A program made the translations under genes and the position numbers. The notes beneath the pieces were generated by a model that did no database searches, had not been told where the DNA came from, and saw only the letters and a program-made list of their open reading frames with translations. A stretch of DNA of 64,000 nt, from assembly GCA_001971685.1 (NCBI GenBank), contig CP019326.1:124001-188000 (forward strand). Direction: 5' to 3'. This stretch comes from Halomonas sp. 1513 (GTDB lineage Bacteria; Pseudomonadota; Gammaproteobacteria; Pseudomonadales; Halomonadaceae). Shown here one piece after another: positions 1 through 8,846 of the stretch; the stretch's first letter is position 1, and every line of letters begins with the position of its first letter.

Positions 1-14
1 CTGATTTTTTCGCT

Positions 15-30
15 GGCGCCCTAGGGCGCC
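15..30. repeat. Perfect 16-base palindrome upstream of tssC
   Basis: GGCGCC-CTAG-GGCGCC is a perfect inverted repeat in the 59 bases before tssC. In most T6SS clusters tssB ends just upstream of tssC, so this is probably the tssB-tssC spacer or the last codons of tssB; the window starts too late to decide. With no T-run after it, it is more likely an RNA hairpin than a terminator. Confidence 0.4.
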
Positions 31-59
31 GCGATCATCCATGAATTCGAGGCATAGTG

Positions 60-1541
60 ATGAGTGATACGGCACAGCAGCAGGGCCAGGCCGCCGAGGC
101 CGTGGCCGAGGAATCCCTACTCGACCAGGTCATGGCGCAGACGCGCATGGCACCGGCCGACGAGGGCTACGACGTCGCCAAGCAGGGCGTGGCGGCCTTT
201 ATCGCCGAGCTGCTCAACAGCGACAGCGAGGCCCCTCAGGTCAACAAGTCCGTGGTCGACCGCATGATCGTCGAGCTCGACCGCAAGATCGGCGGCCAGG
301 TCGACGAGATTCTCCACGACCAGGGCTTTCAGCAGATCGAGTCGGCCTGGCGCGGCCTCAAGCTGCTGGTGGATCGCACCGACTTCCGCGAGAACATCAA
401 GCTCGACCTGCTGCATGCCACCAAGGAGGAGCTGCTCGAAGACTTCGAGTTCGCTCCGGAGCTGAGCCAGAGCGGCCTCTACCAGCACGTCTACGCCTCG
501 GGCTACGGGCAGTTCGGCGGCGAGCCGGTGGGCGGCATCATCGGCCACTACGACTTCTCGCCCTCGACCCCCGATATCAAGCTGCTGCAGTACACCTCGG
601 CGGTGGGGGCGATGGCTCACGCGCCCTTCCTGTCCTCGGTGGCGCCCAGCTTCTTCGGTGTCGACAGCTTCGAGGAGCTGCCCAATATCAAGGACTTCAA
701 GGCAATCTTCGAAGGGCCCAAGTACGCCCGCTGGCGCAGCCTGCGCGAGTCGGAAGACGCCCGCTACCTGGGCCTGACCGCGCCGCGCTTCCTGCTGCGC
801 ATGCCCTACGACCCGGTCGAGAACCCGGTCAAGAGCTTCAACTATCGCGAAACCGTCAGCGAGAACCACGAGCACTATCTGTGGGGCAACACCGCCTACC
901 TGCTCGCCGAGCGCCTCACCGACAGCTTCGCCAAGTACCGCTGGTGCCCCAATATCATCGGTCCGCAGAGCGGCGGCGCCGTCGAGAACCTGCCGGTGCA
1001 TACCTATGAGGCGCTGGGGCAGATCCAGGCCAAGATTCCCACCGAGGTGCTGGTCACCGACCGGCGCGAGTTCGAGATGGCCGAAGAGGGCTTCATCTCG
1101 CTGACCATGCGCAAGGGCAGCGACAACGCCGCCTTCTTCTCCGCCAACTCGGTGCAGAAGCCCAAGGTCTTCCCCAACACCGCCGAGGGCAAGGCCGCCG
1201 AGACCAACTTCAAGCTCGGCACCCAGCTGCCCTACATGTTCATCATCAATCGCCTGGCGCACTACATCAAGGTGCTGCAGCGCGAGCAGATCGGCTCCTG
1301 GAAGGAGCGCCAGGACCTCGAGCGCGAGCTCAACGCCTGGATCCGCCAGTACGTCGCCGACCAGGAGAACCCGCCGGCCGACGTGCGCAGCCGCCGGCCG
1401 CTGCGCGCCGCCTCGATCCAGGTTTCCGACGTCGAGGGCGAGCCGGGCTGGTACCAGGTCTCGCTCGCCGTGCGCCCGCACTTCAAGTACATGGGCGCCA
1501 ACTTCGAGCTGTCGCTGGTCGGGCGTCTCGACAAGGAATAA
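60..1541 (+). CDS. tssC: T6SS contractile sheath large subunit TssC (VipB)
   Basis: This is the large sheath protein. With TssB it forms the contractile tube that drives the Hcp/VgrG needle out of the cell, and ClpV recycles it after contraction. The 493-residue length fits the family. Recognisable stretches are the ESAWRGLKLLVDRTDFREN region near residue 97, LRMPYDPVENPVKSFNYRE, and a C-terminal half ending in a FELSLVGRLDKE-type tail. An upstream in-frame GTG sits at 57, but ATG 60 is preferred because GAGG at 49-52 lies seven bases before it. tssE follows 16 bases downstream. TssB is expected just outside the left edge. Confidence 0.97.
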   Translation: MSDTAQQQGQAAEAVAEESLLDQVMAQTRMAPADEGYDVAKQGVAAFIAELLNSDSEAPQVNKSVVDRMIVELDRKIGGQVDEILHDQGFQQIESAWRGLKLLVDRTDFRENIKLDLLHATKEELLEDFEFAPELSQSGLYQHVYASGYGQFGGEPVGGIIGHYDFSPSTPDIKLLQYTSAVGAMAHAPFLSSVAPSFFGVDSFEELPNIKDFKAIFEGPKYARWRSLRESEDARYLGLTAPRFLLRMPYDPVENPVKSFNYRETVSENHEHYLWGNTAYLLAERLTDSFAKYRWCPNIIGPQSGGAVENLPVHTYEALGQIQAKIPTEVLVTDRREFEMAEEGFISLTMRKGSDNAAFFSANSVQKPKVFPNTAEGKAAETNFKLGTQLPYMFIINRLAHYIKVLQREQIGSWKERQDLERELNAWIRQYVADQENPPADVRSRRPLRAASIQVSDVEGEPGWYQVSLAVRPHFKYMGANFELSLVGRLDKE

Positions 1542-1557
1542 GAGGAGCGCCACCGCC

Positions 1558-1986
1558 ATGGCTGATGAGATTGGCGGCGTGCTCGGAAGCCGGCTGTTCG
1601 AGCGCCTCGCGGCGCCCGAACGGGCCGCTGCAGCAGGGGAAACTGGCCTGGCCGAGGCCGTTGAGTCGATCAAGCGCCACCTGGTGGATCTGCTCAACAG
1701 CCACCCGGGGCACAGTGAATGTGCCCCGGCGCTGGGCCTGCTCGACTTCAATGACGCGACCATCGGCGTGCTCGATCTGGAGCTCAACATCCAGCGTGCG
1801 ATACGCCAGTGCATCGAGCGCTTCGAGCCCCGGGTGCGTCGCGTCGAGGTCGAGTCGGTGCCCAATCGGGGCGACCCCCTGCAGCTGCACTTCCAGGTAC
1901 ACGCCACCCTGGCGCTGGGCCGCGAGAACGCCCAGACCACCATCGATCTGCTGCTCAATAACAAGCGCTATCAGTGCCTTGATTGA
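1558..1986 (+). CDS. tssE: T6SS baseplate protein TssE (gp25-like)
   Basis: This is the small wedge protein of the T6SS baseplate, related to phage T4 gp25, which starts sheath assembly. At 142 residues it has the usual size. The N-terminal GSRLFERL motif, the central SIKRHLVDLLNSHPGHSE segment and the FEPRV/VESV lysozyme-like gp25 core (about residues 40-130) are characteristic. It sits between tssC and tssF as in V. cholerae. The start at ATG 1558 follows an AGAGGAG ribosome-binding sequence. The gene ends 23 bases before the tssF start. Confidence 0.93.
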   Translation: MADEIGGVLGSRLFERLAAPERAAAAGETGLAEAVESIKRHLVDLLNSHPGHSECAPALGLLDFNDATIGVLDLELNIQRAIRQCIERFEPRVRRVEVESVPNRGDPLQLHFQVHATLALGRENAQTTIDLLLNNKRYQCLD

Positions 1987-2009
1987 TCGCCGTTGCCAGC
2001 GAGGCTTGC

Positions 2010-3773
2010 ATGCTCAATCGTTATTATCGGGACGAGCTCAACTTCTTGAAGCGCCAGGGGCGGGAGTTTGCCGAGGGCAATCCCGGCCTGAGCCGCTTCC
2101 TGTCCGAGCGTAGCACCGACCCCGACGTCGAGCGGTTGCTGGAGGGCTTCGCCTTCCTCACCGGGCGCATGCGCGAGAAGGTCGAGGATGAGTTTCCCGA
2201 GCTGACGCACTCGCTGCTTGGCATGCTGTGGCCCAACTACCTGCGCCCGGTGCCAAGCATGACGGTGGTGCAGTTCACGCCAACCTGGCATGCGCTGAGC
2301 GCCAGCCAGCGGGTGCCGCGGGGCACTGCCCTGGCCAGCCGCCCGGTGGAGGGCACGGCGTGCCGCTTTCGCACCTGCCACGAGGTGGCGCTCTATCCCC
2401 TGGCCCATGCCGGGGTCGAGGCGCGTCATTCGCGGGAGTCCTCGATCGTCGAACTGGCGCTGGACGTGCACAGCGACCAGCCGCTGGATGCCCTGGGGGT
2501 CGACGACCTGCGCCTGCACCTGGGCGGCGATGGCTACACGGCGCGTACGCTCTACCTGTGGCTGAGCCACTACCTGGCGCGCCTCGAACTGGAGGTGGAC
2601 GGCCAGCTGGTGCCCTTGCCCAGCAAGCTGCTCCAGCCGGTGGGCTTCTCCCGCGAGGATGCGCTGCTGCCCTATCCGCGTAACGTCTATCAGGGCTACC
2701 GCATCCTGCAGGAGTACCTCTGCTTCCCCGAGGCGTTCCAGTTCTTCGATCTGGTCGGCCTGGGGGATCACCTGCCGGCGCGGCATGCCGGGCGGGTCAC
2801 GCTGCGGCTGGTGTTCTCGCGCACCCTGCCGGCAGATGCCAGGGTCCGCGACGAGCATCTGGCACTCTACTGCACGCCGGCCATCAACCTGTTTTCCCAC
2901 GACGCCGATCCGGTCGATCTCAGCGGCGAGCGCAGTGAATATCGTATCCATCCCAGTAGCCGCTACCCGTCGCACTTCGAAGTGTTCAGCGTCGATGCGG
3001 TACACGGCTGGCTGGAGAGCGACGCGGGCAAGGTGCGCGGCGAGCCGCGCAACTATGTGCCGTTCGAGAGCTTTCAGCATCAGATCGAGCGCGACCGCCA
3101 GCGCGAGGCGCTCTACTACCGGGTGCGCGTGCGCGACAGCCTGCGCGGCGACGGCTTCGACCACGACATCGCCTTCGTGCGCGGCGACGAACGCGCCTGC
3201 CTGGGCCTGCGCGAGACCGTCTCGCTGCGCCTGACCTGCAGCAACCGCGAGCTGCCCGAGCGCCTCACGGTGGGCGATATCTGCGTGCCCACCGAGGACA
3301 GCCCGGCCTATGCCGGCTTTCGCAATATCACCCGGCCGACACCGGCGCTGCGCCCGACCCTCGACGGCAGCCTGCTGTGGACCCTGATCTCCAACCTGTC
3401 GCTCAACTACCTGTCGCTGCTCGAGCGCGACGCCCTGTGCTCGGTGCTGCGCGCCTACGACTTCCGGGCACTGGTCGACCGCCAGGCCGAGCGGGTCGCC
3501 CAGAAGCGCCTGGCCGGGATCGTGGCGATCGAGACGACGTCCATCGACCGCCTGGCGCGGGGCTTGCCGGTACGCGGGCTGCGCTCGGTGATGACCCTCG
3601 ACCAGGAGGCGTTCGGCGACGAGGGCAGCCTGTATCTGTTCGGCAGCGTGCTGGCGCGATTCTTTTCGCTCTACGCCAGCATCAACTCGTTCCATGAGCT
3701 GCACGTCATCAATCGCCACAACCGCGAGCGCTACACATGGACCTTGCAGTCGGGACAACAGCCACTGATGTAG
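2010..3773 (+). CDS. tssF: T6SS baseplate protein TssF (VasA)
   Basis: TssF is the large wedge subunit of the T6SS baseplate and works with TssE, TssG and TssK. The product is 587 residues, the usual family length. The N-terminus MLNRYYRDELNFLKRQGREF is the standard TssF opening and continues into the FAEGNPGLSRFL motif. The longest frame opens at a TTG at 1983, but ATG 2010 has a GAGG sequence nine bases upstream and matches family starts. The 3' end overlaps tssG by 37 bases, so translation is probably coupled. Confidence 0.95.
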   Translation: MLNRYYRDELNFLKRQGREFAEGNPGLSRFLSERSTDPDVERLLEGFAFLTGRMREKVEDEFPELTHSLLGMLWPNYLRPVPSMTVVQFTPTWHALSASQRVPRGTALASRPVEGTACRFRTCHEVALYPLAHAGVEARHSRESSIVELALDVHSDQPLDALGVDDLRLHLGGDGYTARTLYLWLSHYLARLELEVDGQLVPLPSKLLQPVGFSREDALLPYPRNVYQGYRILQEYLCFPEAFQFFDLVGLGDHLPARHAGRVTLRLVFSRTLPADARVRDEHLALYCTPAINLFSHDADPVDLSGERSEYRIHPSSRYPSHFEVFSVDAVHGWLESDAGKVRGEPRNYVPFESFQHQIERDRQREALYYRVRVRDSLRGDGFDHDIAFVRGDERACLGLRETVSLRLTCSNRELPERLTVGDICVPTEDSPAYAGFRNITRPTPALRPTLDGSLLWTLISNLSLNYLSLLERDALCSVLRAYDFRALVDRQAERVAQKRLAGIVAIETTSIDRLARGLPVRGLRSVMTLDQEAFGDEGSLYLFGSVLARFFSLYASINSFHELHVINRHNRERYTWTLQSGQQPLM

Positions 3774-4753
3774 CGCTGGCGCCCCTGCTGCGAGGGGCCC
3801 GCCGCTACGACTTCTACCAGCTCGTCGAGCTGCTGCACCGCCACCATGAGGATGACCTCGAGGCTGGTGGGGGCGGTAGCGTGGCCGAACGGGTGCGCTA
3901 CCGGGCCTCGGCGTCGCTGGGCTTTCCCGGTAGCGACGTGGTGGCCCTGGCGCCGACCGCGGCGGGCCACTACGACCTGGAGGTGAGCTTCTTCGGCCTG
4001 CAGGGCGCCCAGTCGCCGCTGCCCGGCTACTACCTCGAGACGCTGGCCCACGAGGCCGCCCACCGCGAAGGGGTGGCCGGGGACTTTCTCGATTTCTTCA
4101 ACCACCGCCTGCTGACCCTGGTGCACCGCAGCTGGCGCAAGTATCGCCACTACGTGCGCTACCAGGATGGTGCCCGCGACGGCTTCTCGGCGGCGGTGTT
4201 CGCGCTGGTCGGCCTGGCCGACGGCGAGCTGCGCGGCGAGACGCCGATCAACTGGAGCAAGATGCTGGCCTATGCCGGCCTGCTGGCCGGGCGCTCGCGC
4301 TCCCCGGAGGTGGTCAGCAGCGTGGTCGGCCACTGCTTCGATCTCGACGGCGTGGAGGTCGAGGAGTGGGTGATGCGCTGGGTCGAGATCCCCGCGGACC
4401 AGCGCAGCCGCAGCGGCATGAGCGGCATGACCCTGGGCCAGGACATGGTCGCCGGCGAGCGGGTCGCGGATGTCGGCGGCAAGTTCGCGCTATGCCTGCG
4501 CGGCCTGAGCCTCGAGCGCTTTCGCGATTTCCTGCCCGACGGCTGTGAGCACGCGCCGCTCAAGACGCTGGTCGACTTCGTGCTGCGTGAGCCGCTCGCC
4601 TACGACCTCGAGCTGGAGCTGCTGGAGAGCGCGGTGCGCCCCATGCGACTCGGCGAGGCCGGCAGCTGCCAGCTCGGCTGGACCACCTTCGTCAATCCCG
4701 AATCCGGCGGCGCCGCGCGGCGCCGCCGAGTGCGCATCCAGATGACAGGTTAA
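3737..4753 (+). CDS. tssG: T6SS baseplate protein TssG (VasB)
   Basis: TssG bridges TssF, TssE and TssK in the T6SS baseplate wedge. The 338-residue protein shows the family signature RRYDFYQLVELLHR near residues 21-34, a conserved LEVSFFGLQGAQSPLPGYY segment near residue 80, and FLDFFNHRLLTLVHRSWRKY after it. It begins inside tssF and ends in TAATG with the tagH start, an arrangement of translational coupling. No unusual features were seen. Confidence 0.94.
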   Translation: MDLAVGTTATDVALAPLLRGARRYDFYQLVELLHRHHEDDLEAGGGGSVAERVRYRASASLGFPGSDVVALAPTAAGHYDLEVSFFGLQGAQSPLPGYYLETLAHEAAHREGVAGDFLDFFNHRLLTLVHRSWRKYRHYVRYQDGARDGFSAAVFALVGLADGELRGETPINWSKMLAYAGLLAGRSRSPEVVSSVVGHCFDLDGVEVEEWVMRWVEIPADQRSRSGMSGMTLGQDMVAGERVADVGGKFALCLRGLSLERFRDFLPDGCEHAPLKTLVDFVLREPLAYDLELELLESAVRPMRLGEAGSCQLGWTTFVNPESGGAARRRRVRIQMTG

Positions 4754-6123
4754 TGCCCATGCACGCGACCCGACACTCGGCCATCACCCTGGTGGTCACC
4801 AACAGCGAGCGCCTCGAGGGGCGCTCGACCAGCAGCCACGTGTTCCACGAGGCGGGCGGCACCCTGGGCAGCGGCGGCAGCGACGACTGGCTGCTGCAGG
4901 ACCACGCCGGGCGCATCCAGCCGGGCCACGCCCAGCTGCAGCGCCAGGACGGGCGCTTCTGCCTGGTCGACCGCAGCGGCCAGACCTTCGTCAATCACGC
5001 CACCCTGCCGGTCGGCCGCGACCGGCGAGTCGCGCTACGCGACGGCGATGAGCTGCTGGTCGGCGAGTACCGGCTGCGGGTTCACCTCGGCGACCGCCAG
5101 GCGGCCCAGCCCGGCGCCCAGCCGCTGGCGGCACTGGTCACCGAGGAGCAGGAGGCGCTGGACGGCAGCGGGGCGCCGCTCAAGCAGGCCGCCCCGGCGC
5201 GCCATGACGATCCGCTCGAGGCGCTCGGCGAGTCGACCCCGGGAGCGCGGCAGCGCGACCCGCTCAGCGCGCTGGCCGACCCGGCCGGCGACGACGAGAC
5301 GGTAATCGATGTGCTCGACAGCGCCTGGGACGAGACCCAAGCCCCGGGCGACAGGGCATATGACCTACACGATCGGCGTCAGGCGGCGATGCGCATGCCG
5401 GCCATCAAACAACGCGAGGAGACGGGCATGGACAGGAGTACGCAAATGGATGAACGGCTGCTGGACGATCTGGAGCGCTCGGTGGGCGAGCAGCTCGAGG
5501 ACCGCTGGCAGGAGCCGGCCCCCTCGGCGGCAGGGCACGTCGGCGCCGATCCGCTGCTGCGCGCCATGGGCGCCGAGCTGCGCTTTCGCGACACGACCGA
5601 GCAGCAGGCCTTCCTGCAGGAAGCCGGCAACACGCTGCGCGCGGCCATCGAAGGCTTGCAGGCGCTGCACCAGGCCCAGGACGACAGCCGCTACCCGCTG
5701 CGCGACCGCCGCCTGCAGCCCATCGAGGACAACCCGCTGCGCCTGGGCCAGCCCTACCGCGAGACCGTCTCCACCCTGTTTGCCGCCAAGCGCAGCCCGG
5801 TGCACCTCTCGGCGCCGGCGGCGGTGGCCGAGTGCCTGACCCACCAGGGCCAGCACCAGGCGGCGGTGGAGGATGCCATCGGCGAGGCGCTGCAGGCGAT
5901 TCTCTCGGCCTTCGCTCCCGAGGCGCTGCTCAAGCGTTTTCATGCATACCGCGGCGCCGGCAGCCGGGTCGAGGACGAAGGCGGCTGGGCCTGGGACATG
6001 TACCGCCACTACTTCCAGGAGCTCAACTCCGGGCGCCAGCAGGGCTTCGAGAAGCTGTTCTGGGAAGTCTTCGAGCAGGCCTATGACCAGTCGGTGCGTC
6101 GCCAGCAGCGGGAGGGAGCATGA
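4753..6123 (+). CDS. tagH: T6SS-associated FHA-domain protein TagH
   Basis: This protein is 456 residues long. Its forkhead-associated domain lies at about residues 25-112, with the GSGGSDDWLL, GRIQPGHAQL and RSGQTFVN elements. A charged, low-complexity linker follows. The C-terminal T6SS-specific domain spans about residues 265-450, with FAPEALLKRFH and WDMYRHYFQELNS typical of TagH/ImpI. FHA domains bind phosphothreonine. In clusters with PpkA/PppA kinase-phosphatase genes this controls assembly, but no such kinase gene is in this window. It overlaps tssG by one base (TAATG) and tssJ by four bases (ATGA). Confidence 0.9.
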   Translation: MPMHATRHSAITLVVTNSERLEGRSTSSHVFHEAGGTLGSGGSDDWLLQDHAGRIQPGHAQLQRQDGRFCLVDRSGQTFVNHATLPVGRDRRVALRDGDELLVGEYRLRVHLGDRQAAQPGAQPLAALVTEEQEALDGSGAPLKQAAPARHDDPLEALGESTPGARQRDPLSALADPAGDDETVIDVLDSAWDETQAPGDRAYDLHDRRQAAMRMPAIKQREETGMDRSTQMDERLLDDLERSVGEQLEDRWQEPAPSAAGHVGADPLLRAMGAELRFRDTTEQQAFLQEAGNTLRAAIEGLQALHQAQDDSRYPLRDRRLQPIEDNPLRLGQPYRETVSTLFAAKRSPVHLSAPAAVAECLTHQGQHQAAVEDAIGEALQAILSAFAPEALLKRFHAYRGAGSRVEDEGGWAWDMYRHYFQELNSGRQQGFEKLFWEVFEQAYDQSVRRQQREGA

Positions 6124-6665
6124 CTCATCTGACCTCCCGCTACGCCGGCTGGTGCTGCCTGGTACTGGTCGCCCTGCTGCTCAGCGGCTGCGCCTCGACC
6201 CGTGAGGCCGGCAGCAAGACCTGGCAGGTGCTGCGCGATCCGTCGATACCGGTGGGCTACCCCGAGGATCGCCCGACGCGGGTCGACCTGGCGATGATCG
6301 CCGAGCCCGACGTCAATCCCAACGTTGACGGCGAGGGCACGCCGCTGCGCTTCCAGATCCTCCAGCTCAAGGACGACTCGATGCTCATGGCCGCCGACCT
6401 CGGCCAGCTGCGCGACGACCTGGAGGAGGCGCTGGGCACCAACTACCTGACCCACGACGACTTCACCCTGCTCCCCGGGCAGTGGAAGTTCTACGAGCCG
6501 TTCGAGGTCGACGAAGAGACGCGCTATATCGGCCTCATCGCCTTCTACGCCAACACCGAAGAGGCGGAGTGGAAGAAGGTGGTCAAGGTGCAGTCGCGGG
6601 GCCAGCACTATCACCTGCTGGTGCATCTGCGCGCCCTGGAAGCCGAGCTGAGGAAGGAAGACTGA
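6120..6665 (+). CDS. tssJ: T6SS outer-membrane lipoprotein TssJ (VasD)
   Basis: TssJ anchors the TssJLM membrane complex at the inner leaflet of the outer membrane. The 181-residue precursor has a hydrophobic signal and the lipobox LLSG-C, with Cys24 the lipidation site. The mature part has the ASTREAGSKTWQVL start and a beta-sandwich pattern that includes FYANTEEAEWKKVVKV. The start ATG overlaps the tagH stop (ATGA), and the stop overlaps the tssK start (TGATG). Confidence 0.94.
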   Translation: MTHLTSRYAGWCCLVLVALLLSGCASTREAGSKTWQVLRDPSIPVGYPEDRPTRVDLAMIAEPDVNPNVDGEGTPLRFQILQLKDDSMLMAADLGQLRDDLEEALGTNYLTHDDFTLLPGQWKFYEPFEVDEETRYIGLIAFYANTEEAEWKKVVKVQSRGQHYHLLVHLRALEAELRKED

Positions 6666-7999
6666 TGGCCAGCCGCAACCGAGTGGTCTGGAGTGAGGGG
6701 CTGTTCATCAAGCCGCAGCACTTCCAGCAGCAGCAGCGCAGCCTCGAGGGGCTGGTCGACATGCGCCTGCGAGGGGTCAGTCATGACCTCTACGGCTTTC
6801 TGACGCTGGAGCTCAACGCCGAATTTCTCAGCTTCGGGCGCGTCGCCATCAGCCGCGCCAGCGGAGTGATGCCCGACGGCACTGCCTTCCAACTGCCGGA
6901 TGACGACATCGAGCCTGCGCCGCTGGAGATCGACGACGCCTCGATCACCAATCAGGTAGTCTACCTGGGCCTGCCGCTGGCCACCGATGCGGTGGGCGAA
7001 GTGCACTGGCCCGACGACGCGCTGCCGGCGCGCTACCGCGCCTCGACCCGCCAGGTGCGCGACCTGCACTCCCGCGACGGCGACCACGCCGATCTCGAAG
7101 TGGCGCGGGTGGCGCCGCGGCTGCTGCTCGAGCGCGACGACCGCAGCGCCTACGCCTGCCTGGCGGTGGCGCGCATCGTCGAGCGGCGCGCCGACGGCAG
7201 CCTGGTACTCGATGACCCGTTCCTGCCGACCCTGCTCAACGTCCAGGCCGCCAGCGGCCTGCAGCGCTTCGTCGGCGAGATGGCCGGGCTGATGCGCGAG
7301 CGCGCCCGCAATATCTCGCAGCGCCTGGCCACGCCGCACCAGACCGGCGTCGCCGACGTCTCGGATTTCATGCTGCTGCAGCTGCTCAACCGCGCCCAGC
7401 CGCGCTTCCAGCATCTGGCGCGGCTCGGCCAGCTGCACCCCGAGCGGCTCTACGACGCCATGCTCGAGACCGCCAGCGAGCTGGTCACCTTCACCGACGA
7501 ATCGCGGCTGCCGCCGGAGTTTCCGGCCTACGACCACGATCACCCCGAGCGCGCCTTCCGACCGCTGATGCAGAGCCTGCGCCAGTCGCTGTCGACGGTG
7601 CTCGAGCCGCGCGCGCTGGCCATCCAGCTGCAGTCGCGGCGCTTCGGCCTGCTAGTGGCGCCGCTCTCGGACCCGAGCCTGCTCGACGCCGCCGACTTCA
7701 TTCTCGCGGTGCGTGCCGACATGCCCCACGAACGGCTGCGCAAGCTGTTCCTGCAGCAGACCAAGGTTGCCAGCGTCGAGCGCATTCGCGATCTCATCAG
7801 CCTGCAGCTGCCCGGGGTGCCGCTGACGCCGCTGCCGGTGGCGCCGCGTGAGCTGCCCTATCACGCCGGCTACAGCTACTTCCAGCTCGACCGCCAGAGC
7901 CAGGCCTGGCAGATGCTCGACGGGGCCAGCGGCTTCGCCTTCCACGTGGCAGGCGACTTCCCTGGATTGGAAATGCAGTTCTGGGCGATCAGGAGCTAA
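6665..7999 (+). CDS. tssK: T6SS baseplate adaptor TssK (VasE)
   Basis: TssK trimers connect the baseplate to the TssJLM membrane complex. The 444-residue protein has the unmistakable N-terminus RVVWSEGLFIKPQHFQQQQR and the C-terminal sequence YHAGYSYFQLDRQSQAW. An open frame runs back to 6482, but ATG 6665 is right: it overlaps the tssJ stop, has a GAGGAAG sequence upstream, and gives the family length. It is followed two bases later by tssL. Confidence 0.96.
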   Translation: MASRNRVVWSEGLFIKPQHFQQQQRSLEGLVDMRLRGVSHDLYGFLTLELNAEFLSFGRVAISRASGVMPDGTAFQLPDDDIEPAPLEIDDASITNQVVYLGLPLATDAVGEVHWPDDALPARYRASTRQVRDLHSRDGDHADLEVARVAPRLLLERDDRSAYACLAVARIVERRADGSLVLDDPFLPTLLNVQAASGLQRFVGEMAGLMRERARNISQRLATPHQTGVADVSDFMLLQLLNRAQPRFQHLARLGQLHPERLYDAMLETASELVTFTDESRLPPEFPAYDHDHPERAFRPLMQSLRQSLSTVLEPRALAIQLQSRRFGLLVAPLSDPSLLDAADFILAVRADMPHERLRKLFLQQTKVASVERIRDLISLQLPGVPLTPLPVAPRELPYHAGYSYFQLDRQSQAWQMLDGASGFAFHVAGDFPGLEMQFWAIRS

Positions 8000-8001
8000 G
8001 C

Positions 8002-8838
8002 ATGCAAGACCTCACGATGACAGGCAGCAACGCTGCACAGGACCGCTACAGTCCGCTACGCCACGAAGATCGTATCGACAACAAGGGCCTCGATCAGCTG
8101 ATCCACAGCCACGCCGAGCATCTCGATGCCGACGAGGACTACTGGTTCCGGCTGCGCGGCCACAGCCTCAACCCGCTGGTGGATGCGGCGAGCTCGCTGC
8201 TGGGCATGGTGGTGCGGGTACGCCAGCTCGACAGCATGGATGACATCGAGCGGCTCTACCGCCAGGTGGTCGACGAGATCGCCGCGATCGAGGTCGAGCT
8301 CACCGAGCAGGGCTACGACCGTCCGACGCTGCTCGCCTACCGCTACGTGCTCTGCTCGTTCATCGACGAAGCGGTGATGGGCAGCGACTGGGGCCAGCAG
8401 AGCGCCTGGGCGGAGCACTCGCTGCTGACCCGCTTCCACAACGAGACCTGGGGCGGCGAGAAGGTCTTCTCGATCCTCGCCCGCCTGCAGCAGGAGCCGC
8501 AGCGCTACCGCGACATGCTGGCCTTCATCTACCTCTGCCTGTGCCTGGGCTTCGAAGGGCGCTACCGCGTCATGACCCAGGGTCGCGAGGAGTACGAGCA
8601 GGTGGTGCGTGCCCTGGGCGACCAGCTGGCGGCCCTCGGCGAAGCGCCGGACGACATGCTCACCCGGCCGCTCGACAACGTGGTGCGCGGTCGCCGCCGC
8701 GGCGGCCGTGGCCTGCCGATATGGGCGATCTTCGCGCTGTTTGGCGTGGCCATGGTGGGCGTCTATCTGGGGCTCGCCTGGTCCCTCGACCAGCAGGCCG
8801 GCCAGGTCAGTGCCTTGCTCGATCAGATTCATCGTTAG
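8002..8838 (+). CDS. tssL: T6SS inner-membrane protein TssL (DotU/VasF type)
   Basis: TssL is a cytoplasmic hook anchored by one C-terminal membrane helix; it is part of the TssJLM complex. In this 278-residue protein the DotU domain covers about residues 35-225, with RLRGHSLNPLVDAASSLL, FIDEAVM, the RFHNETWGGEKVF motif and LCLCLGFEGRYRV. The helix is at about residues 238-262 (LPIWAIFALFGVAMVGVYLG). There is no C-terminal OmpA-type peptidoglycan-binding extension, so another protein, or TssM with TssJ alone, must provide wall contact. It lies two bases after tssK and eight before tssH. Confidence 0.94.
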   Translation: MQDLTMTGSNAAQDRYSPLRHEDRIDNKGLDQLIHSHAEHLDADEDYWFRLRGHSLNPLVDAASSLLGMVVRVRQLDSMDDIERLYRQVVDEIAAIEVELTEQGYDRPTLLAYRYVLCSFIDEAVMGSDWGQQSAWAEHSLLTRFHNETWGGEKVFSILARLQQEPQRYRDMLAFIYLCLCLGFEGRYRVMTQGREEYEQVVRALGDQLAALGEAPDDMLTRPLDNVVRGRRRGGRGLPIWAIFALFGVAMVGVYLGLAWSLDQQAGQVSALLDQIHR

Positions 8839-8846
8839 GAGACGAC